A stretch of DNA of 64,000 nucleotides, from positions 2,790,001 to 2,854,000 of the forward strand of contig NZ_CP037952.1 of assembly GCF_004358345.1 (NCBI RefSeq), in the 5' to 3' direction. Of this stretch, positions 1 to 8,332 are shown one piece after another. Numbering within the stretch: the stretch's first letter is position 1; each line of letters opens with the position of its first letter. Origin of the DNA: Parashewanella spongiae (GTDB lineage: Bacteria; Pseudomonadota; Gammaproteobacteria; Enterobacterales; Shewanellaceae). Made by a program: the position numbers and the translations under genes. Under the pieces are notes generated by a model that did not search any database, was not told the DNA's origin, and saw nothing but the letters and a program-made list of their open reading frames with translations.

Positions 1-85
1 TATATTCTATTTTCAAGTGTAATTGGTGTTAAATTTATTGGAAATAATAAATTCAAAAGGTAAAAATATAAAGTTAGAAAGATTG

Positions 86-109
86 AAGGCATAGAGATTT
101 CTACGCCTT
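86..109 (-). terminator. weak hairpin after the envelope operon
   Basis: AAGGC at 86-90 pairs with GCCTT at 105-109, with TAGA/TCTA continuing the stem inside. It lies just beyond the stop of the DUF4282 gene on the minus strand. The tract that follows on that strand is T-rich but not a clean U-run, so it is only a weak terminator candidate. Confidence 0.35.
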
Positions 110-116
110 ATAGCAA

Positions 117-368
117 TTATTCAGGCTTATTGGCAATCTTGTTTAGATTTTCGTGAATTTTAAACAAAACAATCAACAATTCACACCAAATTCTTGTGCC
201 AATAACGCCACCGATTAGAACACCAAGACCATATAACAAGCCACCTCCATATTGAGTGAACATAATCGATATGCTAGATATCACTGTCCCGAAAAGCATC
301 AACCAGTATACAAAGGTAATAATTTTTGGTGTCAGCATTGAATCAAAAAAGAATATATCTCTCATCAC
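117..368 (-). CDS. DUF4282 domain small membrane protein
   Basis: This 83-residue protein has two hydrophobic segments, at about residues 15-37 and 42-68. The N-terminal pattern (FFFDSMLTPKIITFVYWL) is that of the DUF4282 family, small inner-membrane proteins of unknown function. It follows the preceding gene (stop at 423) by 54 bases, a larger gap than anywhere else in the operon, so co-transcription is likely but less certain. It ends in a charged tail (HENLNKIANKPE). Family assignment is by remembered consensus; no function can be read from the sequence. Confidence 0.75.
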   Translation of the reverse strand: MMRDIFFFDSMLTPKIITFVYWLMLFGTVISSISIMFTQYGGGLLYGLGVLIGGVIGTRIWCELLIVLFKIHENLNKIANKPE

Positions 369-422
369 GTTTCCTTGTAGTTATAGATGTAATCTCAGTT
401 ACTTCATTGAAATACTCAGCAA

Positions 423-992
423 TCAGTGCTGAGTATTATTCAATTCTTTTTCCAGCTCCTTCATCGCTTTCTGAGCTTTAAATTCTTCATATAACGCTTC
501 TTTTGAAGTTGGATCGAGCTTTTTTCCTGAATTTTCAACTAGTTCATTAAATGCCTTTTCCGGGTCTGGCATTGAGACTAAAACACAAAGCTGTTTTGCA
601 TTATCCAATTTTGCAAATGCTACTTTTTCTGGTTTTGAACCGACCAAATTCTGTTCAGCAACTTGTTTACTTACTTGTTCGAAGGTTCCGCCAACATTAG
701 TGGCTTGTTCACTTTGGACTTTACGCTGATATAGCTTATCCAGCACAGCGGCCTTAACCTTTATCTGCTGTGTTAAATCTGCCCTTGCAGCAGCTACAGC
801 CTGAGCTTTATCAATCGACAGGCTTCCAGACCAAGGCACGCAAGAACTAGAAGCCAAAGCATTCTCTAATGTTGGTTGTAATACCCAAATAGGAACACTG
901 TCATCGTTATGAAGTGGAGTCGATTGGGTTGTAGGGGTTGAGTTACAAGCCGCAAGTACTAGAGTTGTGGATAGCATAATAAATTTTTTCAC
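423..992 (-). CDS. LPP20-type outer-membrane lipoprotein
   Basis: This 189-residue lipoprotein has a lipobox LAAC with the acylated Cys at residue 16. The centre (residues ~60-130) has the LPP20 pattern: a W/C-containing start, then an alanine-rich helix (KAQAVAAARADLTQQIKV), then a strand ending in CVLVSMP. LPP20 proteins include Helicobacter LPP20 and the Vibrio flagellar protein FlgP, which form rings or coats at the outer membrane. The C-terminus is a charged helix (residues ~150-189). It starts three bases after the stop of the lytic transglycosylase gene, so the two are translationally close. Its partner is inferred to be one of the other LPP20-like proteins of this operon. There is no flagellar gene in the window, so a flagellar role is not supported here. 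Confidence 0.75.
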   Translation of the reverse strand: MKKFIMLSTTLVLAACNSTPTTQSTPLHNDDSVPIWVLQPTLENALASSSCVPWSGSLSIDKAQAVAAARADLTQQIKVKAAVLDKLYQRKVQSEQATNVGGTFEQVSKQVAEQNLVGSKPEKVAFAKLDNAKQLCVLVSMPDPEKAFNELVENSGKKLDPTSKEALYEEFKAQKAMKELEKELNNTQH

Positions 993-995
993 GAA

Positions 996-2171
996 TTAAA
1001 TTCCTTTTATTTGTTGCTCGTAATCATCACTGCGCTTGAGTACTTTTCTCAAATAGTTTCGAGTTTCTTCAGCCGGAAGGTTGCGCAATAACTTTTGATG
1101 CAGTTGTTGAGGTGACATTAAGTTGGCGGCGATTGCAGCTCTGTTAAGTGAATTCGTTCCCGTTAATGTTTTGGCTACATTTCCAATACCAGTGTTATAT
1201 GCAGCAATACATAAGTATTTTCTTGAGGTTGCATTACGTACCGCTTTAAAATATCGCTGGTCAAGAATATGCAGATAAGCGCTGCCAGCTTCAATATTAT
1301 TTGAAGACTGATATAGATACTCAGGTGAGTAAAGCATCGGCTTACCATGCATTAACGCACTGACATCTTTTCCTGCTGTCGTTGGCACAATCTGCATTAG
1401 TCCAAATGCAGGAATAGGTGATCGAGCCATAGGGTTAAAGCTAGATTCAGTATGAATAATTGCGAGCAACAATGAAGGCGAAACATGCCAACGTCTCGCT
1501 TGTTTACTGACTTCCTTTAAAAACGGTTTTGCTTTCTGTGGTAGGCTTTGCTTTGGTAGAGCAAAAGTAACAGAAGTTGCTTGTGCGCCATAGGTTACTA
1601 CAGGTGCTTTCTCTGCAATTGCTTGTTGTACAAGAACTGGTGATAATAATTTAACTCCCTCATTTTCCAATGCAAAGGTCTGTTTAACGACCTTATTGCT
1701 CGTTTCTATTCTTTTCTTAACTAGAGTTTGCTCTGCACTTTGATAGACAGGATCATTTGAAAGTGCTTGTTGAGTGCTTTGATTTGCTATCTTTTTTAAG
1801 ACATTTTTAGCCTCAATAGTTGGGGATAAATTGCTATTTATTTTTTTAAACTCGATTTTAACTTTACCCGTATCATAATCAATACTGGTTCTGGTATTTA
1901 AATCATCGCTATAGCTCACCCACACTTTTTTACTTGGGAGAAGTGCTTTGTCCCACTTTTGACCTATTTGCTTTTTATATTGAGTTTCTGCTTGCTGCCA
2001 TGCAGTAACAAACTCGCCAAATTCCTCTATATGCTGTTGTTGGAATTGAGCAAACTCACTATGTTCCTGCTTTAAAAATAATTCAAAGTCTTCGTCTGTA
2101 GCCAAAGTTGATTGCGTAAACCCAACGAACACGAGTAAAGGTATAATGCTGTTTTTTTGAAATTGCATCAT
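996..2171 (-). CDS. MltC-like lytic murein transglycosylase
   Basis: The 391-residue protein has an N-terminal signal peptide (cleavage near residue 24, after STLA) but no lipobox, unlike E. coli MltC. Residues ~28-200 resemble the MltC N-terminal domain (DUF3393). Residues ~225-380 are a Slt-type lysozyme-like domain, with the catalytic Glu at 242 in IIHTESSFNP, followed by AFGLMQIVP and AAYNTGIGNV, the standard family-1 motifs. It would cleave peptidoglycan glycan strands with 1,6-anhydro formation in the periplasm. Setting it in an operon of LPP20/CsgG-like proteins suggests it opens the wall locally for a trans-envelope structure; that is inference. It is 15 bases downstream of the 241-residue protein gene. 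Confidence 0.85.
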   Translation of the reverse strand: MMQFQKNSIIPLLVFVGFTQSTLATDEDFELFLKQEHSEFAQFQQQHIEEFGEFVTAWQQAETQYKKQIGQKWDKALLPSKKVWVSYSDDLNTRTSIDYDTGKVKIEFKKINSNLSPTIEAKNVLKKIANQSTQQALSNDPVYQSAEQTLVKKRIETSNKVVKQTFALENEGVKLLSPVLVQQAIAEKAPVVTYGAQATSVTFALPKQSLPQKAKPFLKEVSKQARRWHVSPSLLLAIIHTESSFNPMARSPIPAFGLMQIVPTTAGKDVSALMHGKPMLYSPEYLYQSSNNIEAGSAYLHILDQRYFKAVRNATSRKYLCIAAYNTGIGNVAKTLTGTNSLNRAAIAANLMSPQQLHQKLLRNLPAEETRNYLRKVLKRSDDYEQQIKGI

Positions 2172-2186
2172 TTTGCTTTCCTTAAC

Positions 2187-2912
2187 TTAAAAGTAGCTGC
2201 GTAGATCATCAGCTTGTTCACTTTCCAAAGCTTCCTGCTTATCGATAATTTGGTTTCTTAAAGCTGTGCATTGCATCGACTTACAACCATCCAACAAGGC
2301 TAAAGCTTCATTTAATTTATTTGCTTGCAACCACATATTCCCTACAGCAACCTTCGACTCAATAAGGTGTAACTGTTGGTTAGTTAGGTGTTTATCAAGA
2401 TAAGCTAAGCCTTTATTTAAAGGAGATTGACTCGCAATAAGTGCGATAGAATCAGCTTTTGTTTGAGGTTGGTTAAGAGAAATTTCAATTACGCTGCGGA
2501 GGCGTTGTTTCTGCTTAGTTTCAATAAAATACCATGCTAGTTTTAGTGCTAGAAAAGCTTCATTTACTTCAACAGAATTTACATGAATATCGCCTGTACA
2601 ATTCAACCAGTCATTATTTTTCTGCTGTTGATAATTATTAATATCAGCATCAATAAAATGAACCTTGTCTGGAATAGTCAAATTAAGCTTTTCTGACAGT
2701 TTTAGCTTTATACTTTCTTGGCTTGGCAAGGTAAGTGCTCGACGGCAAGCCTGCTCTGCAGCAGGCTTAGCCGATGGCTTTAATATTTTTACCCTAGCCC
2801 CATTTTCGTTCGCTTGGCTTAGAAAAAAAGCACTACGTTTTTCAATGGTGCTGGGTGTATTAAAGTCGACCGAATGACTTGATAACGTTAGCAGCAATAA
2901 GCTGGTTAACAT
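2187..2912 (-). CDS. exported protein of unknown function
   Basis: This 241-residue protein begins with a short hydrophobic leader (MLTSLLLLTLSSHS). No family is recognised. Residues ~110-225 are helical and look TPR-like (KLAWYFIETKQKQRLRSVIE; LNEALALLDGCKSMQC). Four cysteines (two near 56-104, two near 209-214) could form disulphides in the periplasm. Its start codon overlaps the stop of the preceding gene by one base (TAATG), so translation is probably coupled. It sits directly between the 431-residue exported protein and the transglycosylase, and so is likely part of the same machine. Confidence 0.7.
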   Translation of the reverse strand: MLTSLLLLTLSSHSVDFNTPSTIEKRSAFFLSQANENGARVKILKPSAKPAAEQACRRALTLPSQESIKLKLSEKLNLTIPDKVHFIDADINNYQQQKNNDWLNCTGDIHVNSVEVNEAFLALKLAWYFIETKQKQRLRSVIEISLNQPQTKADSIALIASQSPLNKGLAYLDKHLTNQQLHLIESKVAVGNMWLQANKLNEALALLDGCKSMQCTALRNQIIDKQEALESEQADDLRSYF

Positions 2913-4207
2913 TAAAGGTCACCCTTCTTTGTTACCTGACCTGAAGCACCTTTTGGGTTTTCAGCCTTTTCGTTTTTGCCACCTACAGCTTTAATTTTTC
3001 TGCCAGTAGAGCTTACAGTACCGTGACCTTGTATCTTACTGACCATTTCTGCATTAGCTTTCTTTGCCGCAGCTTCTAAGCTAGGTGCATAAACCGCAAC
3101 CGTATATTGCCAATGACCATCAGCACTTTTGAAGCTTTTGGTATTCACACCCGCTGGTAATTTCCCTTGTGCAATGGTGGCATACTCATCACTGGTTTTA
3201 AGTTGATTTAGAAATTCACTTCTTTCTTCATCAAGTACTTTAACTTGTTGTGGGTCATTGAAATCAGGATCGTCATACTCGAACTGGGTTGTTCCTTCCA
3301 TTTGGTTTTCATCAAAACTACCTTGCCAGTAGACTTTTTCACCTTTCATTGTTGCTAAAAGCGCTGATCTTGCTCGTGTTTGGGATTGTCTCTTTGCAAC
3401 TTGCTTTAATTTACGAGCAACACTGGAACTCTTGTTATTGCGGATAATAGCTGAGCCATAACCTAAAATAATCGTTTCACCCGTTCTCGCATCTGAAAGT
3501 ACTTTAGCGCCGACAGGCGGAAGAACGCCACTTTTAATATCTTTTATAACTTGTTTGAAAATACTATTGGGATCAGTATTTACAACTAATGCACCACTAT
3601 TTTTACTGATCTGTGAACGAGTTTTTGGTGTAGAGATTAAACTAACTCGAACGGTTTTGTTTTCAACATCATCATTAACATCGAAAGTCACAAATCCAGC
3701 TAAAGATCCAGATACAGCTTCTTTACATGCTTCTGTCATTTTATTCTGAGTATTCGCAACGCCTTCGTTACCTGTTTCGATATTTTCAAGACTAAGGCTC
3801 GCCACATTATTACATTGATGTTCAACCCCTTTCATATTTTCTATGAGTTGCTTTTTCGCAACCAAATATGCTTGGTTATAGGCTCCACGCTTAGAAAGTA
3901 GAGTCGCATTCATGTTGTTATAACCGGTATAGCTGGCACTACCTATTGACAAAATACCTGTGCCGCTTCCTACTTGGATCATTTTCACACCGTCTTCGTC
4001 ATCTTCTAGCAGAGCTTGATGAGCGACAGCTACAGCGACTTTAGGATCGGACGATGCAACAACCACATCACCTTTTACTGTGACATTTTCTGCGCCTTCT
4101 ATGGTTGTATTTGGCGTTGCTGGAAGCATATCGGTTAGATCAAAATCATCACTTGCTTGAGAAGCGAATGAGAGGCTTAGCGCAAGTCCGAGAATGTGAA
4201 GTTTCAT
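2912..4207 (-). CDS. large exported protein of unknown function in envelope operon
   Basis: This 431-residue protein has a signal peptide (MKLHILGLALSLSFASQASD). It is not recognised with confidence. Residues ~85-190 contain a small Gly/Ser-rich strand followed by an alanine-rich helix (KRGAYNQAYLVAKKQLIENM) and a strand that carries FVTFDVNDD, an LPP20-reminiscent order. Residues ~360-400 have a second helix-strand block (YTVAVYAPSLEAAAKKANAE). The C-terminus is lysine/glycine rich. Nine bases separate it from the preceding gene. Two cysteines (near 132 and 161) may pair. It may be a periplasmic subunit that assembles with its LPP20-like neighbours. Confidence 0.7.
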   Translation of the reverse strand: MKLHILGLALSLSFASQASDDFDLTDMLPATPNTTIEGAENVTVKGDVVVASSDPKVAVAVAHQALLEDDEDGVKMIQVGSGTGILSIGSASYTGYNNMNATLLSKRGAYNQAYLVAKKQLIENMKGVEHQCNNVASLSLENIETGNEGVANTQNKMTEACKEAVSGSLAGFVTFDVNDDVENKTVRVSLISTPKTRSQISKNSGALVVNTDPNSIFKQVIKDIKSGVLPPVGAKVLSDARTGETIILGYGSAIIRNNKSSSVARKLKQVAKRQSQTRARSALLATMKGEKVYWQGSFDENQMEGTTQFEYDDPDFNDPQQVKVLDEERSEFLNQLKTSDEYATIAQGKLPAGVNTKSFKSADGHWQYTVAVYAPSLEAAAKKANAEMVSKIQGHGTVSSTGRKIKAVGGKNEKAENPKGASGQVTKKGDL

Positions 4208-4216
4208 TTTGTTTCC

Positions 4217-5587
4217 TTACAAATAAGTGAGCGTAAAGTTATTGTTAATTTTAATTTGAGGCAGTGGTTTTGCTGCAATGGCGGCTAATGCTAAATGAAC
4301 CACTTGCGCTAATTCTCCAGAACTGCCCTTGTAGCGAACTCGTACAACGGTATTGTTATTATTTTGATGAATAGCAACATTTGATACCCCAGCCAAAGTA
4401 TTAAACACTGAAGCTATGTGTTCAGTTTGCTTCAATAGTCTATTTGGTATGATGATTTCTCTTGATAAACCACCTCGAGCTACTACTTGAGTAAAACCTT
4501 TCTGTAAATTTTTGTGTAAGTCTTGCAATTGGTTTTCATCAGCAAAATGAACATCAATAAGATCAGTCATAATTGAATCGTCTTTTGGCAACGCAATGAG
4601 CGACGGATCATTTTTCCAACTTGAATAGATGTTATTATGATCTTTCACATTAATTCTGATATCCAACCTTTGATTATTACCACTAGTTCTTAGTTTAGCT
4701 TTGGCTTTTACTGTTAATGATGAGTCGGAAGTTACCTCTATTCCTTGTTCGCCTAACCAAGCCGAAATAACTGTTTTTAACGGTTCAGGGGCATCAACTT
4801 TCACATACGGAGAACCTATTTGGCTCAACATTTGTGATGCTTGTTGAATCAGTGGGCGTTTCTCAACCACAACATTCAAAGTAATTTGAATGCCTCGATT
4901 ATCCATTTTTGTGGAGTCTAATGTTTGCCAACTTTTAATCAGCCCTTCACTGTGCATAGAAAGCTGCTGCCCAATGATTTCTTTCATGCTGGTTGACTCA
5001 ACATCATTTTCGATTAGCAAATCGGTCTGAGAGGATTGAGCATGGCTCTGAGTAAGCCATACACCAACGACTTGTGAAACAGCTCTTTGCAGTGCATCAT
5101 TTTCAGCATTTTTTAATGCCGTTTTTCCCTGCTCAGGCCATCCTTCCCCAATAACGGTAACTGCGATCTGTTGCGCTGCATCATCCCATTTAACAGGCTG
5201 AATTTTGGCTTTAGTATTTAACGCTAAAGTTGCAGTTACACAAGTATCATTGCCTTCTAATCGAGGAGATGAAGTATCAATCATGAGTGCTTGATGCTGA
5301 ATGCCTTCCAAGAGTTGTTCACGATTTGATTCATATAAGCGATGAACATCATCGTTAACGATACTCACATCAGAACTGCTTGAATTTAGATTTAAGCTCT
5401 TATTGCCTTTAATGAACTCAGCCAAAATTGATGCTGCTTGTGCTTTCGCACTACTAATAGCCGTTGTACCTCGTCCATAAGCGCAGGCTTGTGTTTCAAG
5501 CCTGCCATCTTCAAGTACTATAACTTCAGCACTTACAGCAAAAGATAAACCCGTGACTACAGCAGCCAATACGGATTTATTTATCAT
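4217..5587 (-). CDS. exported LPP20/FlgT-reminiscent protein
   Basis: This 456-residue protein has a signal peptide (cleavage near SAVSA, residue 20). Residues ~25-125 and again ~140-245 show the same order: a strand with a conserved Gly, then an Ala-rich helix (SSAKAQAASILAEFIKG; TALKNAENDALQRAVSQVVG), then a long amphipathic stretch and a strand ending in hydrophobics. This is like the N-terminal domain of the Vibrio H-ring protein FlgT and LPP20 proteins. A third domain (~270-345) looks like a small alpha/beta fold. It overlaps the preceding CsgG-like gene by four bases (ATGA), so translation is coupled. The FlgT likeness is by pattern only; a profile search would decide. Confidence 0.65.
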   Translation of the reverse strand: MINKSVLAAVVTGLSFAVSAEVIVLEDGRLETQACAYGRGTTAISSAKAQAASILAEFIKGNKSLNLNSSSSDVSIVNDDVHRLYESNREQLLEGIQHQALMIDTSSPRLEGNDTCVTATLALNTKAKIQPVKWDDAAQQIAVTVIGEGWPEQGKTALKNAENDALQRAVSQVVGVWLTQSHAQSSQTDLLIENDVESTSMKEIIGQQLSMHSEGLIKSWQTLDSTKMDNRGIQITLNVVVEKRPLIQQASQMLSQIGSPYVKVDAPEPLKTVISAWLGEQGIEVTSDSSLTVKAKAKLRTSGNNQRLDIRINVKDHNNIYSSWKNDPSLIALPKDDSIMTDLIDVHFADENQLQDLHKNLQKGFTQVVARGGLSREIIIPNRLLKQTEHIASVFNTLAGVSNVAIHQNNNNTVVRVRYKGSSGELAQVVHLALAAIAAKPLPQIKINNNFTLTYL

Positions 5588-6711
5588 GTGCGGTTCTCCA
5601 AGAAGTTCTTTGGAGCACCTACAGATACTGCAAAAATTTTAGCCCCATTTGATGGGCGATAGATACCATTTTTAGCCTGCCTCTCAATTTTTTCGGCTTC
5701 TGAACTATTTTTCCAACGAATGATTTTTCCGTTAGCACTATTTTTTGAGGGAGAAACACTTGCAACACCAATTGGCTCAACAAAACCAGCTTCATAACTA
5801 AAAATGATCATTGTTTCGTTTTTCAAAACACCTGCATTTTGACCTCTGTCTAGGCTAATTTGATCGCCTTTAATTCCTAATACTTGTGCAGTAGCTGGCA
5901 TTTCAGAAAGCATGCGAGTAAGAAGAATATCGATGCCACGAGATGCCATGTCATTAAGTACCGCATTTACGTGTGCAGCATCAAAGTAACGGTAGCCACT
6001 TACATAACGATTACTCGCCTTGATATACTTCATTTCTGATCGTTCACGCACATCTTCAGACTTTACACGAATTTTTCCTAAATTCGGATGCGACAATTTT
6101 TCTCGAGTATAAGGGTTTAATACAGATGAAGTAATTTCTAACGTATAATCCATCCAACTGGTGATACTGCCTTCGCTCTTAACTGTTCTGAGTGAATCTA
6201 GCTTCACAACAAAATCAGGTTGAAGTACACGTTGAGATGCAACCTTCTTTGCTAATGCTTTGGCACCCTGTTGTTCAAGAAAGATTTTTTGTTCTTTTGA
6301 AACCGTATCGTCATCACGAGTGACGATACGAAAACGATTTATGCCTGCAAACTGGTTTTCAAGCATTTTTAATAAATTGTGATCGTCGAATTCTCTTAAC
6401 GCTTTAACGCCTTCACCCTCTCCAGACACTCCTGCCACATCAAAATACATACGAACAATAGGTTTCTTAAGTGGGCAACCTTCATTCTCTGTGTTTGGAT
6501 TAAAAGTACAATTATCTAATCCTTGAGTATCAAAATATGAAGGAACGACAATATCATCATCACGAAAATCGTATGCGCTTTTTGCAATTAGTGCACTTGA
6601 AGCACGATTTGAAACTTTAGTGGCTTGTGTTTGCGACGGAGGTGTACTTTTACAGCCAGCAAGAAAGGCTAAAGTTAATACCGACAGAGTGAGATTCTTA
6701 TAGAGTTTCAT
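5584..6711 (-). CDS. CsgG-like outer-membrane lipoprotein
   Basis: This 375-residue lipoprotein has a lipobox LAGC with Cys at residue 20. The middle (residues ~85-260) follows the CsgG/LpoB-type alpha/beta order: a strand with RIVTRDD after a helix, then QGAKALAKKVASQRVLQPDFVVKLDSL and a wide strand-turn-strand that ends in NAVLNDMASRGIDILL. The C-terminus (ISLDRGQNAGVLKNETMIIF) resembles the C-terminal domain of FlgT, also seen after CsgG domains. CsgG itself is a nonameric outer-membrane pore. Whether this one forms a pore or a periplasmic ring cannot be told here. It has no curli neighbours, so csgG is not used as a name. Eight bases separate it from the upstream gene. Confidence 0.65.
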   Translation of the reverse strand: MKLYKNLTLSVLTLAFLAGCKSTPPSQTQATKVSNRASSALIAKSAYDFRDDDIVVPSYFDTQGLDNCTFNPNTENEGCPLKKPIVRMYFDVAGVSGEGEGVKALREFDDHNLLKMLENQFAGINRFRIVTRDDDTVSKEQKIFLEQQGAKALAKKVASQRVLQPDFVVKLDSLRTVKSEGSITSWMDYTLEITSSVLNPYTREKLSHPNLGKIRVKSEDVRERSEMKYIKASNRYVSGYRYFDAAHVNAVLNDMASRGIDILLTRMLSEMPATAQVLGIKGDQISLDRGQNAGVLKNETMIIFSYEAGFVEPIGVASVSPSKNSANGKIIRWKNSSEAEKIERQAKNGIYRPSNGAKIFAVSVGAPKNFLENRT

Positions 6712-6719
6712 TTGTTATC

Positions 6720-7619
6720 CTATTGTTCAGAATTCCATTGGCGAATAGGTCTATTTAAAATGATGACCAGTCGATTTATGGCTTCGTCCTTAGCTGTTTC
6801 CATTGAACGGCCTGATGACGTTGCAACGATGTTGTATTCTTTTAATGTATTAAATGGATGAATTGAATGCGTGAATTTGATGTGTAAACTCGCCTCTACG
6901 TATTTAATATGTCCACTATCCGAGTAGCGCCAATTGAGTTGTGGTTGCACCCAAATTACTTTTGCGCCATTACATTTGAGTCTATTATCAATAGCGGCAA
7001 CCACATTTTTTGGTATTGAATTATTTATGATTTGACAAGATATTTGCTTTAACGCTTGTTGGTGATGTTGTTTTAGCTTTTTTAATTCCGATCTAAATTT
7101 TAATTGCTTTCCATCTAGAGCTTCTAAAACCTGCAAGATCTGGGTGCTTCGATGTAGTTCCTGCTCGTGTTCAAGAGCGTGAATAAACTGTTGCTCTACC
7201 GAAGCATCAGGAATAGCAAGTCGATTTAAACCTGAAAGTTCGCCATAGAGCGAGCCTATTAAGTGCTCTTTTTTAATCCCAAGCAGCATTGCCGTTTGCT
7301 GGCCTTTCGAAGAAGTTTTTATTTCTTCAACACCAACTAAATCGAAAGGTAAGCTCGTAGTTTGAATTTTTTGTTTGAATTCTGAATCAGAGGTTGAACC
7401 AGACTTGGAGATTTTTAAAGTTTGGCTAACGTTAATATTAATGCTGAGTTGCGATGCTATCTCTGCCAATGCCGCTTTATGGGCATTGACACGAGAATCA
7501 GCGACGCCCTGACCAACTATATAACCATCAAACTCTTGCTTTTGCATATCCCATTCAGGCCATGCAAAAGCAAAGTTAGTCACTAATAATAGAGGAAGAC
7601 CCGCTAACCATTTAAACAT
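6720..7619 (-). CDS. exported LPP20-domain protein
   Basis: This 299-residue protein has a signal peptide (MFKWLAGLPLLLVTNFAFA). It begins the mature part with WPEWDMQKQEFDGYIVGQG, then the LPP20 helix SRVNAHKAALAEIASQLSIN and a strand region to about residue 115. The second half (~165-299) has two cysteines (194, 215), a strand pair, and a second helix SGRSMETAKDEAINRLVII at the end that recalls another LPP20-type helix. Its ATG shares one base with the stop of the upstream lipoprotein gene (TAATG). It is probably a periplasmic or outer-membrane-associated subunit that stacks with the other LPP20-like proteins of the operon. Confidence 0.7.
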   Translation of the reverse strand: MFKWLAGLPLLLVTNFAFAWPEWDMQKQEFDGYIVGQGVADSRVNAHKAALAEIASQLSININVSQTLKISKSGSTSDSEFKQKIQTTSLPFDLVGVEEIKTSSKGQQTAMLLGIKKEHLIGSLYGELSGLNRLAIPDASVEQQFIHALEHEQELHRSTQILQVLEALDGKQLKFRSELKKLKQHHQQALKQISCQIINNSIPKNVVAAIDNRLKCNGAKVIWVQPQLNWRYSDSGHIKYVEASLHIKFTHSIHPFNTLKEYNIVATSSGRSMETAKDEAINRLVIILNRPIRQWNSEQ

Positions 7620-8332
7620 TAAAGCTTTTTGCCTTTTGCTTCGTGTTCAGCCTGTAATTGTTCAATTTGCTTTATAGTATCTTGCTCAATTGAGATAATT
7701 TCATTAGCATCCATTGCAAGTGATAATTGGTCTTTCGCTTTAATCAGAGCTGAACCTAAATCTTTTGTATCATCTTTTTTCTCGTCATCACTCGAGAAAG
7801 AAGAAAATAGCGAACTAGTAGCATTTAATGCTGTAGCTTTTGCTACGGCTGTACCGTGTTGCGAAAGAATATAAGCAGATTTAGCAATTTCTACTGTTAA
7901 ATCACCTGCTAGCTCAACATTCGAATCATAAATTGTTTCATTAGCACTGTTATAAGCCGTAATCTTGTGAGCAATTTTATCTCCATCATTGGTGATATCA
8001 GCATCGAACTTAGCAATCGCTTGTTTCAATTCCTCATCAGACTTACCACTGCTCGCATATAAAAATGCTTGTACATCTGTGTGATTAACTCTGAGCTGAC
8101 GATATTCTTCCATCACATTGCGTTGGCGCTTTAAGATGGCTGCTGAAATATTTAAAAACTCATCGACACCCGGTTGAATTTTTACGGATTCATAGCCAAG
8201 GTCATCCATTTGTGTAGTGAGTTCTTTAATAACTTTCGCTCTGTCTATACTGCCAGCTGATTTATCATCAGTTGAAACACAGCCAAAAATTAGGGGGGTA
8301 GCAATTAGAGAAGCAAGTAACGTTTTTTTCAT
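7619..8332 (-). CDS. lipoprotein, first gene of the envelope operon
   Basis: This 237-residue protein starts with a lipoprotein signal (LIFGC, Cys at residue 18). The rest is predicted helical and acidic. A conserved-looking segment, DDLGYESVKIQPGVDEFLNISAAILKRQRN as spread over residues ~42-72, precedes helical hairpins and a C-terminal coiled coil (residues ~205-235). No family is recognised. As the promoter-proximal gene it sets the start of the operon; the next gene overlaps its stop by one base. It may be an outer-membrane anchor for the LPP20-type proteins, which is inference from context only. Confidence 0.7.
   Translation of the reverse strand: MKKTLLASLIATPLIFGCVSTDDKSAGSIDRAKVIKELTTQMDDLGYESVKIQPGVDEFLNISAAILKRQRNVMEEYRQLRVNHTDVQAFLYASSGKSDEELKQAIAKFDADITNDGDKIAHKITAYNSANETIYDSNVELAGDLTVEIAKSAYILSQHGTAVAKATALNATSSLFSSFSSDDEKKDDTKDLGSALIKAKDQLSLAMDANEIISIEQDTIKQIEQLQAEHEAKGKKL

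Noticed and set aside
423-8332. Calling the first operon a curli or flagellar H-ring locus
   Set aside because: No csgA/B/D/E/F or flagellar structural genes are present; only fold-level likeness to CsgG, FlgP and FlgT is visible.
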